A DNA stretch of 64,000 nucleotides from assembly GCA_037349315.1 (NCBI GenBank), contig JBAIAC010000035.1:11980501-12044500 (forward strand). The letters are read 5' to 3'. Source of the stretch: Chelydra serpentina. Lineage: Eukaryota > Chordata > Testudines > Chelydridae. Of the stretch, positions 24,178-35,480 are shown piece after piece. Position numbers and translations under genes: made by a program. The notes below the pieces were generated by a model. That model did not search any database. It saw only the letters and a list, made by a program, of their open reading frames with translations, and had not been told where the DNA came from. How positions within the stretch are numbered: position 1 is the stretch's first letter; every line of letters begins with the position of its first letter.

Positions 24178-24474
24178 TGCATATCTACACTTACCTCCAG
24201 AGCGATCGATCCAGCGGGGGTCGATTTATCATGTCTAGTGAAGACGCAATAAATCAACTGCCGAGTGCTCTTCCATCAACTCCGGTACTCCACCAGAGCG
24301 AGAAGCGTAGGTGGAGTTGACGGGGGAGTGGCATCAGTCAACCTAACGCAGTGAAAACACCGCGGTAAGTAGCTCTAAGTACGTTGACTTCAGCTACGCT
24401 ATTTTCGTAGCTGAAGTTGCATAACTTAGACCAACTTAGCTCACCCCACTTCCCCTTAGCGTAGACTTGGTCTT
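24178..24474. mobile_element. PIF/Harbinger-type MITE, copy 2 (diverged)
   Basis: It has the same layout as 21829-22114: 'tctacacttacc' near the left end, a palindromic 'gatttatcatgtctagtgaa' region, 'gagttgacgggggagtg', a 'ttcagctacgctattttcgt' hairpin and a right end 'agcgtagacttggtc'. The ends are decayed, so the limits are approximate. No coding capacity. Confidence 0.65.
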
Positions 24475-24553
24475 ACTCCCTCCTATTCCTCTTTCAATGT
24501 CCAAGTTAAGATATGTCATTCTTGTAAAATCCTTGGTATAATCATATTTAAGA

Positions 24554-24879
24554 ATCAGAGGGGTAGCCATGTTAGTCTGGATCTGTAGAAGCGACAGGTT
24601 GCATCTGAAGAAGTGGATATTCACCCACGAAAGCTTATGCTCCAATACGTCTGTTAGTCTATAAGGTGCCACAGAACTCTTTGTCACTTCTACAGATCCA
24701 GACTAACACGGCTACCCCTCTGATACTTGACACCATGCAAGGCACTGCATTTAGCCGTATGGAGTGGAAATTCATCAACTTCATGTTGCATCCGAAGAAG
24801 TGGGTATTCACCCATGAAAGCTTATGCTCCAATACGTCTGTTAGTCTTTAAGGTGCCACAGAACTCTTTGTCGCTTCTA
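24554..24879. mobile_element. composite of Penelope-type 3' ends
   Basis: The flanks catatttaaga at 24543-24553 and 24880-24890 are an exact 11-bp target duplication. Inside, a 95-bp unit ('gaagaagtggatattcaccc' through 'gtgccacagaactctttg') occurs twice in the same direction, at 24599-24693 and 24786-24880. The first unit is enclosed by about 41-bp inverted arms ('gtagccatgttagtctggat' and 'ctaacacggctacccctct'). The unit resembles the 3' tail of the element at 43785-44358, with the shared phrases 'cacgaaagcttatgc' and 'taaggtgccac'. No coding sequence. It moved as one unit, judging by the outer duplication. Confidence 0.75.
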
Positions 24880-24887
24880 CATATTTA

Positions 24888-24985
24888 AGAGGGAACTGAG
24901 GCACAAAGATCAAGCGGCTTGCTCAAAGTACACTGTGATACAGTGACAAGGCTGGGAATAAAAGCAAGAGTCTCACCTCTCTTAA
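24888..24985 (-). repeat. MIR-like CORE-SINE fragment, reverse orientation
   Basis: It contains 'gggaactgaggcacaaagat' and 'ggcttgctcaaagtacactg', the reverse-orientation MIR core. Short and diverged. It abuts the composite element on its left. Confidence 0.5.
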
Positions 24986-24989
24986 TATA

Positions 24990-27450
24990 CTAGGACATTT
25001 CCTCCTAGAGTCTTAAATATTCTTCCCAGTGCCACTTGCCAAGCTTCTGCCTCCTTCCAGCACTCACCCGCAATACACTTTCATGTTAGTGAGGCCCTCC
25101 CAGGAGTAAGAGGTCCCATTACATTTGGCACAATGTGGAAGATACGGGACACCACCACCGCTCTGTCACCATGCTTTCTTGGAAAATTTCAGCACAGCCA
25201 GAGATATGAGAAAGTGGCATCAGTGACAGCTGTCTGGTTTAATCAGCAGATCTCAAACATATGGCCATCAAATGTATTTAAAATGTGGTCAAGCAAATTC
25301 TCTGATCCCTAGGTCAGCTATATTCCATAAACTTAATAACTTAGATGTCCTTTTTAGCAGCACAAACAGTTCAGAGGCACTTCATGTGCAAAATGGGAAA
25401 TTAGGAATCCACCTTAAATTACGCCCAACTTTGGGAATGTCAGTCTATGGTCTTGATCCTAAATAGCATTAGTTTGTTACTGAAGCAAAAAATAAGAAAA
25501 TTCACATTTAGTTTAACTTGCTGCAAGACATATTGGGGAGTTTATCCAGTATCCCTTGAAAACAAAAGCTAGAGTACATCTTGTAAATTGCATTATCCCA
25601 CTGAGAGGCAGAAATAATCCTGAATGCAGAAACTTAAAATCACTACTTTGTAATCTGCTAAAACCAAACACACACCTAAAGAATTTTTGTATTTGCTATT
25701 TTTATAGCAATGTTCAGTATTAAAGTGACTACTACACTGCAATTCATCACAATGAACAAACAGAAAATTGTAGCTCTTCTGCAGTGCAGAAGAGTTTACT
25801 ATGTAAAGCTGTAACTTTTTTTCCTGTAAGAACCAAAATGCTTGGTATGGTCTTAAGTACCACATTGAATCATGCAAAATGATTAGTTTTAATGGTGAAA
25901 TTTGTTGCAGTTTGTAGGATCATAACCCTACCTCTTATTGTGCATGCCAAATAAGGCCGATCATCTTAAATTAGGCAATGAATTCTCATCTAAGGCTGCT
26001 GATTTCAGACAGTGTTTAGGCTAGTTATGCAAATTGTTAAATCACATGTAGATTGTGAATAAATTTAATAGAAAACTGGGGCTGTTTCCAGCATTTTTGC
26101 AGCTAATAGTTGGTTCTCCTAGTGGTCTTTTTAAGAGAAGTCACTAGCCTTAACATTTTTCAGAGATTGACTTCAAAAGAAAGAATTTTTTCCCTCTTAT
26201 TCTCTTCTCGCTATCCAATTTTCATTCTGCCTCAGCACTTTTTTTTTACCTTGCTGACAGGTAAATGCATCGCTTTCTGAAATTGGCGCTAGCATGGCCC
26301 TTCAGTACAACATAGTGGTACTGCTCAGCTTCATTTTATACTACAGCATCAAAAGCCTTCTATTTCAGCTGATTTTATGTCAAGAAAGAGTGTCATTATT
26401 GGTAGATCAAGGGATAAAAAAGGTTTTATGAATTTCTGAAAAAGCATATCCAAGCTTCTATATATGGCCATTATCCAAAATCCAATTCTAGCCAAATAAC
26501 ACTGCACCCTAAATCTACAAAACAATCTAAAAGAATGGAGGGAATAAACTATCTTTAGGTGATGGTCTGCATAAAGTGAGTAAGAGAATCATTTAAGTTC
26601 CACAGGGAAATAAGGTCATTGCTAGTGTTACACCAAGGCATGCAAATGGTAATTGAAAAATAATTACAGTGACTCCTAACATTCCTAACTGACCGTCCGG
26701 ATTTAATTATAGAGCAGACATCACCACTGGGTTTGCATAGATTGATGGACCTTGAGAATATTAGGGTTTGAACGAGCCCACTTTTCACCATGGTTGAACC
26801 TCAGTGTGAACTCAAAAGGCAAAATTTAGGTTTAATGGGCTCTATGCATTTGCACAGGCTCACTAGAACCAGAACTGATGGTTCTATTGGATGGTACGAT
26901 GTGATTTGTCCCAGGTTATATTCCCCAGTGAGCACAGTTAGAAGCCGAAATACTTCCATAAACAGCTGTCTTACAAAGTTTATTAAAATCCAGAGAGTGC
27001 AAAAAAAAATTTCCTCCACCTTTGACAAACAGTTCATGGACGTGGACAAAATCTGTGCAAGCTACTGCTCGTGTGTGAATTCGGGTGAACCCCCAAAGCA
27101 AGCTAGATTTCAGGTGTGTTTGTGGTTTGAGCTGAAGGTTTCACACAACTCTAGACCAATATGGATGAACAAGGAAGGGCAAAATGTAATCCAGGTTATA
27201 AAGAGATACGTGTAAGCTATGAAACATCAGTCACAAAGGACAAGTGAAGTTCAGGCAGTATAATAAAAGATCAGAAAAGGAAAAAATGAAGACTGTAAAG
27301 AAGCCTGCACAAGACATTAAGATAAATAATAAGTAATGTTTCAAATAAATAAAGAACAAGAAATCATGGAAAATAGTAGTGCATCTAAACTGATGGTAAT
27401 GGTAGGTATAATTTATTGAGAGAAATGGCATAAGAAAACATTTTTCAGAT
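24990..27450. other. unassigned AT-rich DNA
   Basis: No gene was recognised. A 141-codon plus-strand frame at 26790-27215 lacks motifs, and part of it (from about 27080) resembles a dispersed repeat. I therefore do not call it coding. Confidence 0.35.
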
Positions 27451-27459
27451 TTCCCCAGT

Positions 27460-27800
27460 TGTTCCCCTTGATGGTAATCTTATTTATTCTGTACCCAAGG
27501 ACCATAACCTTGGAGTTACATTTTATTCTAAGCTCTCTCTTGGGAATCATATTTATCGGGCACTAAAATTGTCATAGTAACATTTCAGGAGAATCTTTCC
27601 AGACTGTGACCTATGTTGTCTTGCCAAAATGCTGAGAAACTCTTACGAGCTTTTATCGTGTCCTGTTTCGGATTATTGTAACTCCTTGTTTGCTAATCTC
27701 TTAAGCATTTCCCTGCATGCAGAACTCAGCTGCCAGAATTGCTTAGTGAAGACAGAAGAAGCTCAAGTCACCCCAATGCTGAGAGAATTTCATGAAACAA
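27460..27800 (+). pseudogene. L2-type LINE reverse-transcriptase relic
   Basis: In separate frames the plus strand reads KDHNLGVTFYSKLSLGNHI (27498-27554), then a degenerate 'RAFI-SC-GLL' segment, then MQNSAARIA (about 27719-27745). These match, in order, the 'LGVxFDSxLSFxxHI', 'AFIxSRLDYCNSL' and 'VQNxAARL' motifs of L2/CR1-clade ORF2 proteins. Stops and frameshifts are frequent. It is an old fragment. Confidence 0.6.
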
Positions 27801-27997
27801 TAAAATAATTAAGACTTTGGTACACAAAAGCCTTGCTCAGTTTAACCTAAAGTTGCTTCTTAGCTCAACTCTCAAACCCACGTTCTCATGTGCTGAGGGC
27901 TTGCTGACTAATTTTTATGTCCGGAGTGGAATGCTTGAGACAAGAAAGACTGATTCATTCTTTACTGTGCGCTTTATTTGATTTAACTCATTCTGCC

Positions 27998-28290
27998 CTG
28001 GGCTACACTAGAGGGGGGGGGTCGATCTACGATTCGCAACTTCAGCTACGTGAATAGCGTAGCTGAAGTCGGCGTATCGTAGATCGACTTACCTGGCCGT
28101 GAGGACGACGGCGAGTCGATCACTGCCGCTCCCCCGTCGACTCCGCTTCTGCCTTTCACAGAGGTGGATTTCCGGAGTCAAGGGGGAGCGCGTTCGGGGA
28201 TCGATTAATCGCATCTAAATGAGACGTGATAAATCGATCCCCGATAGATCGATTGCTACCCGCCGATTCGGCGGGTAGTGAAGACAAGCC
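27998..28290. mobile_element. PIF/Harbinger-type MITE, copy 3
   Basis: The left end is near 'ctgggctacacta' and the right end is 'gtgaagacaagcc', followed by TTA at 28291-28293. The interior carries the hairpins 'ttcagctacgtgaatagcgt' and 'gatcgattgctacccgccga'. It lies in the same direction as the adjacent copy 28294-28588 and shares the TTA with it. The left end is decayed. No coding capacity. Confidence 0.75.
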
Positions 28291-28293
28291 TTA

Positions 28294-28588
28294 GGGCTGG
28301 TCCACACTAACCCCCCGGTTCGGACTAAGATACGCAATTTCAGCTACGTGAATAACATAGCTGAAGTCGAAGTATCCTAGTTCGAACTAAACAGCACTTA
28401 CCGCGGGTCCACACGCGGCAGGCAGGCTCCCCCGTCGACTCCGCTTACTCCTCGCATGGAGCAGGAGTACCAGTGTCGACGGCGATCACTTCCGGGATCG
28501 ATTTATCGCGTCTAGATGAGACGTGATAAATCAATCCCAGAAGATCGATTACTACCCGTCGAATCAGGCGGGTAGTATAGACGTACCC
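28294..28588. mobile_element. PIF/Harbinger-type MITE, copy 4 (295 bp)
   Basis: The best-preserved copy. It starts gggctggtccacactaac, ends gtatagacgtaccc, and is flanked by TTA at 28291-28293 and 28589-28591, the 3-bp target duplication of PIF/Harbinger transposons. Two internal hairpins are evident, near 28340-28365 (ttcagctacg...) and near 28498-28535 (gatttatcgcgtct...). No coding capacity. A Harbinger transposase relic is present elsewhere at 50560-51300. Confidence 0.85.
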
Positions 28589-28591
28589 TTA

Positions 28592-29226
28592 GAGTCAAGA
28601 TTAGAATCTGAGCCCTAGCTAAATTTAAATCCCTTATTTTGTCCATTTTACTTAGGCCAGCTTTTTGTTATCTGTTTTCCATCTTTTCTTTCGACCAGGC
28701 TAACATGCTATAATGAGGCTTGAATGAAGGTCATTTACATCTGTAGGAACATAGGAATTGCTATTCCTCTTTAAACCAACTCCCCAAGTGACCTTCAAAA
28801 GAAGATGTAAAGTCCCTGTAATTGATACCTATGTGAAAACATGCTTATGGGGGAAGGTTTTTTTCTGAATTTGAGACAGTTAGCAACTGGCGCACATCAA
28901 AGTGCACAATTAACATCTGAAGAAAGCATCTTAAAGTATCTTCTCTATTTCTTTTTAAAGTCTTAGAACCAAAGTGTTGATACCTTTTTCTTATATAGGC
29001 AAATTCCTATTGATTCCATGGGTGAGGACTAAGTAAATAATGAATGAGGATACAGGATTTAGCCCTCTACAAGTTAAACACAGAGTCAGATTTAATTGAT
29101 TTAACTGTTAAATTCTTTCCTTTGTATTTTACTTGTCACTCTCTGGGTTTTTATGGCTACTTTAAAAATAAACCCTGAAAATAAGGGTTATACAGGGGAA
29201 GCAGCAATTTGATTGTACAAACAGGG
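28592..29226. other. unassigned AT-rich DNA
   Basis: No gene or clear repeat was recognised. Confidence 0.35.
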
Positions 29227-29329
29227 CAGGGGTTCCGGAACAATTTGTATAGTGGGGGTGTTGAGAGCCATTGAACCAAACTGTATGATGGCAACACTTC
29301 AAGCCAGCACCCCTAGTTCCAGCACCATG
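29227..29329. mobile_element. short hAT element, family 3 (103 bp)
   Basis: It starts caggggttccggaac and ends agttccagcaccatg. The flanks are an exact 8-bp duplication, aaacaggg, at 29219-29226 and 29330-29337. It shares interior phrases with the reverse-oriented element at 58365-58484 ('gcttgaag' and 'cagcacccc'). No coding capacity. Confidence 0.85.
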
Positions 29330-29764
29330 AAACAGGGAGGATATAATACACAAGAAATGAAATATGAGGCAGCTTCCTAGTACAAGTGAAAGCAAAAGGG
29401 TAGTTCTCTCCCGCCTACCTTCTTTATCTCCTGCTTATTGACTAAAAAGCTACTCTTTATTTAAACTATTATCGCTCACACCTAAGTGATCCAAATGCCA
29501 AGTGATGTGCAAAGAACTCAAAAATATTTGGGATGGTAAAGGCAAGTTGGGTTTAAATGTGAATGTCATCTTTCTCCCCACACTTGAAAGTTAACAAAAT
29601 GTAATACGAATTAAAATGAAGGGCGAATAGTCAGACAGTGTAAGCTTCCCGTACATAGTACCTCAAACCTGGCCTTCTGAGCTCCATGCGCGAGAGAATA
29701 AGATGAAACCATAAACCTCATTTTCACTTGTGGCCTAAAGAAAGATTTGATCTCATAGGGAGAT

Positions 29765-29875
29765 ATACTGCCCTCAGAGACACCATTGTAAATCCAGAAT
29801 TACTCCTATTATATCAGCCGAGTTACTCTAGATTTACACATGTATACATAAAGGTAGAATTTGGCCCAGTAGCAC
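29765..29875. repeat. dispersed repeat with palindromic character
   Basis: It contains 'gtaaatccagaattactcct' and 'gagttactctagatttacac', roughly inverted about the centre. A related copy is near 35375-35480. It resembles an old 'taaatcaggagtaactcc' repeat of sauropsids. The family is uncertain. Confidence 0.4.
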
Positions 29876-29989
29876 TAGTTAACTTTTCAGAGCATTACAT
29901 TCACTCAGAGGTTCAAGAATAATTATTTCAAATATTACCTTAATAAAATCAGCCATGTAACCTGCAGAACGGCCTGCGTGCCATTTCCC

Positions 29990-30660
29990 AAGTTTGATTC
30001 AGTTCGAGTTTGGAGAGCCAGGCACGTTAGTATTCTCTCCTGTGCCACCTGCCCCAGGGTTTGCTCCACGCACCACCGTGGCACCTCCTTGTGGCTCATC
30101 TGGGGATCAACTCACCGCTGGTTTGAGGCTTGCTTGCTCAGCCCCTCGTCCCAGTCTCTCATTCTGTGGCCTCTCTCCCGCCCCACAAGCTGCAGTGTTT
30201 CCTTTTCATGGCGTGGCCCTCCAGCCAGGTCACGATAGTTTTCCCTCTTTTGGGGAATCAAAGTCTCTCGAAGTAAATCACCTCAGGCACTCTTCCAAAT
30301 CCACCACTCTGTCTGTGCCACTGCCCCAGTGGCTGGCCACAGAACTCAGTCCCACCCTCTATGCTGGGTGTCAGCCTGGACCCTACAATCAGCAGCTAAG
30401 GTCCATGCAGCCTCACCCTTGCTACAGTTTTCCCTGGGCTTCTTCTTACTCCTTTTTCTCAACCCAGAGAGTGACTGCCAACTCTCTCCCCTCAACAGCC
30501 CCCTTACTCTCCCCTCTTCCTGGCTTCATACAAGCCCAGCCTCTTCCTACCCAGCTGGGCTCCCTCCAGGTTCAATTAGGGCTGTACAGACAGCCTACCA
30601 CTCACACAGGTGCAGCCCCTCCTGTCAAATAGCCCCTTCTGAGCCATTTTAACCCCTTCA
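29990..30660. repeat. GC-richer dispersed repeat of unknown class
   Basis: The block from 'gtgccacctgccccagggtt' to 'agccattttaaccccttcaa' has the feel of a repeat I have met in turtle sequence, possibly an LTR. It covers a 213-codon Pro/Ser-rich frame (29994-30632) with no domain. I treat that frame as chance, given the C-rich composition. It directly abuts the hAT element at 30675. Confidence 0.4.
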
Positions 30661-30674
30661 AGGGTGGTGTGGGA

Positions 30675-31406
30675 CAATGTTCCCTCTAATTTTTTCCATC
30701 CGTGTGCGGAATGAATTTTGTTATGTGCACCAATATCAAGGTAATGTGCATGAGCGTCACCATTAGAAACAAAAACCTAGATTATAATATATATATTTTT
30801 TTTAAGTTACCATAGGGATAAGAACTCCAGCCAGGACAGGTTAGGCATTTTAGAACTCACCACTCAAGAATTAAATGTAAGCGTTAAGAGAGAAATAAAA
30901 GTTATGAAATGCATAGGCCAGTCAAAAAACTCAAACAGAACTTTGAAAGAATAAAATGACAGAGAATATATGTGCATTGCAGGAAGTATCAAGAAGTAAC
31001 AACAACAATAATAATACAGTACAAGTATGTGTTTGGAGGTGTGGGTGTATGTGAGAGACACACACTGTGTGTGTCTCTGTGTGTGTGAGAGAGAGTGTGT
31101 GCTTGTTCAGACACAGCAGCAGCCACCAGCAAGCTTCGTTCCACGTCCCACTCCTGAGCCCTGTTGTGTCGTCCCCCACCCCCTGCTCTGTGGAGATGAG
31201 GTACATGAGGGGGGGAGGGGACACCCTGCCATCAGCACCTCCACTCCCCCCCTTCTGCCCATCAAGCAGAAGGCTCCCAGGAGCAGATGGCCAGGGGCTC
31301 CAAGGCAGAGGGCAGGAGCAACGTGGCAGTGAGGGACACCTGAAGTGCCCGACACTTGATGGACTGCTGGGCAGCTGCCCAGCCGCACAGCTTAGAGGGA
31401 ACTTAG
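30675..31406. mobile_element. non-autonomous hAT element, family 4 (732 bp)
   Basis: It starts caatgttccctctaattt and ends agcttagagggaacttag, giving inverted ends around 'gttccctctaa'. The flanks gtgtggga and gcgtggga are an 8-bp duplication with one mismatch. The interior includes an AT-rich tract, a (GT)n/(GA)n stretch at 31036-31108 and a G/C-rich right part. No transposase motif was seen. Confidence 0.8.
31036..31108. repeat. (GT)n/(GA)n microsatellite tract
   Basis: Mixed gtgtgt and gagaga runs inside the hAT element, ending near 'gtgtgtgcttgttc'. The interruptions suggest an old tract. Confidence 0.8.
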
Positions 31407-31689
31407 GCGTGGGATGAACAGCCCATCACACCACTCCTCACGTGTGGGAAAAGCTCACAGTCCAGACCGTAAAGTGTACACTGCCTTTTCCTTCTTCTAG
31501 TTCCTCCTCAAAACTCGTCTCTGCTCTAACGCAGACAGAAAGCTGCAGCCTGAGAATGACTAAGCAGGTGGCAAGTTGTGATCACAGGTACTCATTGGCT
31601 GAGAGTTATTCCTTTTTCGGTGGTTTTGGTGGAAGTGGGGTTGTTGTTACCCTGCCTCCTCCAACCTGCTTTTTCATCTCATTCTCCAT

Positions 31690-31790
31690 GTTGTGTCTTT
31701 TAGATTCTAAGCTCTTTGGTATGTGTTGGTATAGCACCTAGTACAACAGGGCCTACCCTGATTACCCAAATGCAACATAAGTGTTTAATA
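31690..31790 (+). repeat. ancient SINE tail fragment (MIR-like)
   Basis: It contains 'tctaagctctttggtatgtg' and 'agcacctagtacaacagggc', the same tail as at 108-195 and 11400-11485. Confidence 0.5.
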
Positions 31791-32494
31791 ATCACTGAAA
31801 AATCTTTGACTAAGCCCCTCCCCCCACCCCCATTCACAGCTGTGTACAGCCACCTGCATTTATAAGCAGCAAACGAAACACAAAATAGAAAATATTATGG
31901 TAAAATAAACAATAACCCATGCTCTTTAAAACTGCTTAATATTATACATCATCCTGCGAAGGTGATTAATGTTGGTACACTAAAAAAAAACAAACCACCT
32001 CCTCCCCAACCCTCCCACGGCTTTTACTCAAGTGGACAGTTCAACCAAACAAAATAGCCCTGGGGCAGCTCAACTAAAACAAGTGTCTCAAGAGGCACTG
32101 TACTTTTTAGGGTGGAAGGTGTTTGTGTATCCCTACAAAGAGCAAAGTGTCATCACTCACCTATATCCTGTGTTCCGCTTTGCTCAGCAAGATGTCCCTA
32201 CCAAGTCTGCTTGAATAGATGCACATGGCTAACAACAGACCACCTGGTTTCCACACAACGGACTGGCCACTATGAGTAACTGCCATATAAATAGACATTA
32301 CAATGTTTCTTCCAGGTATTTGGAGATAGTTGTCCTTTTGTTACATGGCCTTCACTCATTGACTGGAATGTCATTCTGCAAGCAAGGTAGTTATCTCACT
32401 CTGCTTAGCAATACTGGACTTCTCTATTCCATTTGGGGCAAGATACTTTTTGCAAACTAAAGGAACCTCCACCAAACTGTGACTATATGTCCTG

Positions 32495-32600
32495 TCATTG
32501 TACCCAATTTTACAGTTGGATAAACTAGCATACAGAAGCAGTTAAATTTCCCTGAAGTCACAGAGTGAAGCAGTAGTAGAACAGAACCCAGGAAACCTGA
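32495..32600 (-). repeat. MIR-like CORE-SINE fragment, reverse orientation
   Basis: It contains 'ccaattttacagttggataa' and 'gaagtcacagagtgaagcag', the reverse-orientation MIR core region. Confidence 0.45.
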
Positions 32601-32639
32601 GTTTGGTCTGGATTTTAAAGGCATGTAGGGGTTGCTGTG

Positions 32640-33610
32640 ACAGTATATACCCGTGTCCACAGCCTAACACACTATTGTAATCATCTTTATACAAAGTATG
32701 CCTTGTAATGTATCATTTGAAAACATATCATTCACTGGTCATTAGCATCCTGATAAAATGTGTCTCAATACTGTATGTAAAGTTATAAGATTCCACTGTG
32801 TGATGTTATTAACATGTTCTAAACTGAGGTTGGCAAACAGGTCTGTCTCAAGCAAAGGAATGTGTTCTCTGCTAAATGTTCATTAATTGAGGAGGACTGA
32901 CCTTTTTAAAATCAGACCATGTCCTGGGAGGCTCACTGCTGAATTGGGGCCGAACCATCAAAACACTGCCTTCCTTCAAATTACAAAAAAATAACCAGTG
33001 AAAACAATGACAAGAAGTTAATCTTGTCTTCCTAACATCCCAGTAGCCAGAATCTGGAGAGGATTTATTGTTTTCCATTGAAATGGTGCAATATTCCTGT
33101 TTTTTTCAAGTGCAAAAGTAGGCAAACCTTGGCCGAGTCAACTGAGATTTACTCTTGAGATATTGGGTTCACTCAAACCCTACATTCAAAGGAAAACTAG
33201 AAAAAGGTAAAGGAAAAACAGGTATTGAGAAGCTTGACAAGATTGTTTTGTCAGTTTTACAAAATTAAAAACCACCCTTGTTTGTACATTGCAACCAAAG
33301 CCTTCTGTTTACACACCCAAATGAACTAGGTTGATTTTGATAAAGAGGGACCTTGATGCAGGCCACCCCAGGACATGGTTTGCTTTTAAAAAGGTCAGAT
33401 CTTCTCAAATCTCTGTTTCCTCTAGATTCCCAATCCAGGGCAATCAGCACTGGAATCATGTCTGTGATGACACCTGCTTCAAGATGAGTATGCAGGCATT
33501 CACTTTGCTGGTACATGGGTTTCTGAAAGGTATAGTGCAGATTGTTTGGGTGTCACAGACAGACTGGAGGATGTTGATGGAGACACGATAGCACTTTACT
33601 TTGCAGAGAT
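32640..33610. other. unassigned repeat-like stretch with an inverted pair
   Basis: No gene is supported. Positions 32896-32932 and 33362-33397 form an imperfect inverted repeat around 'caggacatggt' and 'ttttaaaaaggtcag'. The left part ('cacagcctaacacactattg' to 'cactgtgtgatgttat') resembles sequence I associate with turtle LTRs, but no paired LTR is visible. The class is uncertain. Confidence 0.35.
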
Positions 33611-33623
33611 TCAGAGGAGCAAG

Positions 33624-33800
33624 GGGGGAGGGATAGCTCAGTGGTTTGAGCATTGGCCTGCTAAACCCAGGGTTGAGAGTTCAATCCTTGAGGGGGCCAT
33701 TTAGGGATCTGGGGCAAAAATTGGGGATTGGTCCTGCTTTGAGCAGGGGGTTGGACTAGATGACCTCCTAAGGTCCCTTCCAACCCTGAGATTCTATGAT
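33624..33800 (+). mobile_element. turtle tRNA-derived SINE with CR1-like tail
   Basis: The tRNA-like head has an A box (tagctcagtgg, 33634-33644) and a B box (gagttcaatcc, about 33677-33687). The body passes through 'gagggggccatttagggatc'. The tail has 'ggttggactagatgacctcc' and ends in attctatgat, the CR1-type 3' terminus. It is complete and better preserved than the reverse copy at 14797-15004. It would be transcribed by RNA polymerase III and copied by CR1-encoded reverse transcriptase. No target duplication was identified with certainty. Confidence 0.9.
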
Positions 33801-33804
33801 TAGC

Positions 33805-34617
33805 TCATTTTCTATTGGTAGAAAATTCCCTCTAGTCCCTCACTGCTCATTTAGTGACACAAAGGAAATAAAACCGAAGGATAAAATTCCCTTCTCCAGT
33901 GTAAGTGTCTATAGTCCACATTAATCCATGCATGGAAATCCTACTCATACCAACTGAAATTCCACATATGAAACCCGTGCTGAATATTCAGCAGAGATCT
34001 TTAGGGCAGAACAGAGAATGATTTTTTCCAAATTTCTCCCCAAACTTAAACTTCCAGTGCACATTGTTTCCATTACCATCATTCTAATGATCTGGTTATT
34101 TGCATGTAAACATAAGCTTTCCCCTTGCTAATCGACCTATTCTTCCTGTCAAAGTCATTTAGTAATGCCACAGTCCAGCATATTTCACATCACAATCCCT
34201 GAGTTGCGACCCTATTGAAAGAATCAGGTCACAGGAGAAGGAGGTGATTATAGAGGAGACATTTCTATTTGGTAATCAGCGAGGCAAATGGATACTTACA
34301 AAGCAAATTCAGGAAATGTTACCACAGTGGTGGTGGTAGGACATAATGTAGAGGTGGGGTTCTTGGGCTAGTTAGAAAGGCTAGCTAAGGAAAATATTCT
34401 GGTATGGGAGGATTCAAACCTCTCAAGTTACTCCCAATCATATTATCAATTCACTGACTTATTGGAGATTGGAAATGTGTGGAATGGAAATGGCTCTTCT
34501 GCTCAGCCTGGGAATTGGTAAATCAATACCTGAAAGCTTTACCCCCGTTTTAGTCATAATAAATGACTCGTCAAGGTAGGGAAGGGAGAACTAATTCAAC
34601 ATTTGCTCCCCTACGAA
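33805..34617. other. unassigned AT-rich DNA
   Basis: No gene or clear repeat was recognised. Confidence 0.35.
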
Positions 34618-34841
34618 CTAGGGGTACGATTCCCCAGTGTGAGTATAAACAGCAGTGTAGCCATGGTAGAAGAGGCATGGCAGCAGAGGAATGGCTTAGC
34701 TATGCCAAGCACAATCCCAGCTGAATCCCCATTGGCATGTATTCCACCCGGCTAAGCTATGCCTCCGGTGTACTACCTGTTCTCCTGCTGCTACACTGCT
34801 ATTTATGTATGTGTATGAGAGCAGAGGGATCACACCCCTAG
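34618..34841. mobile_element. palindromic MITE
   Basis: The left end is ctaggggtacgattcccc. The right end, read in complement, is ctaggggtgtgatccctc. Inside each end there is a matching 'agcagtgtagc' and 'gctacactgct'. The interior has a second inverted pair, 'atggcttagctatgcc' against 'cggctaagctatgcc'. The flanking duplication is not clear. No coding capacity. The superfamily is not assigned. Confidence 0.65.
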
Positions 34842-35374
34842 CATGTAAGGTAGATGTAGCCTAAAGTAGGGGAGTAGACTGCATAATTGGCCTAGGTAGC
34901 GCCATGCCTACCATGCACAGCTTTGGAGAGCTTTTGCCGTATAAATGTATGAGCAAGCTCCAATCTGCCAGAGCCCAAGCCCACCCCTTGTCTGAAAAGC
35001 TCTTGAAAGGCGGTCACGGCACGGAGAGAGCTTTTGTTCCCTGCGGTGCCTATCTCACTTTTGTTGTTCTAATTGAGTTTTTGTGCTGAAAATAAATTTC
35101 TTTCTGAAGAACAAGAGAAGGGTAGAACAAATCCTGGCTGCCTTCCAGGGAGCTGTAGTCATTTCAACTTCATCCTGAAATTTAGACCTTAAAATGAATT
35201 ATAAATGGACCAATTTTGTGCTACTTAATGGAAGACCTTGTACAAGACAGACCTGGGGATTCCAGGTCTCATGCCAGCTGGGACAACTGCCTTAAAGGTA
35301 ATGTATGTTTTATAATTGAGGAAAGAGGTGGACTAGTTTGGGATGGCTTATCTACAAAATCAAGGTGCCCAAGG

Positions 35375-35480
35375 GCCAGATTCTCTTCTCACTTACAGGT
35401 GGTGCATCAGGCGTATCTTCACCAAAGTCTGTGGAGTTACCCAGTTATAATATCGGTATAAATGAGTGGAGAGTCAGGCT
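35375..35480. repeat. dispersed repeat with palindromic character, second copy
   Basis: It contains 'gggccagattctcttctcac' and 'gtctgtggagttacccagtt', matching the layout of 29765-29875. Confidence 0.4.

Noticed and set aside
24543..24890. CRISPR-like array of repeated units
   Set aside because: There are only two 95-bp direct units and a target duplication around them. The setting is a vertebrate genome, and the structure is a mobile-element composite.
26790..27215. 142-codon plus-strand frame
   Set aside because: There is no motif. The 3' part resembles a dispersed repeat, and the length is within chance for AT-rich vertebrate DNA.
29994..30632. 213-codon plus-strand open frame
   Set aside because: It is Pro/Ser/Leu-rich with no domain, lies in C-rich repeat-like sequence, and has overlapping frames of similar length. 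It is a composition artefact.
33634..33700. Possible tRNA gene
   Set aside because: The A and B boxes belong to the tRNA-derived head of a SINE that continues into a CR1-like tail. No mature tRNA fold is supported.
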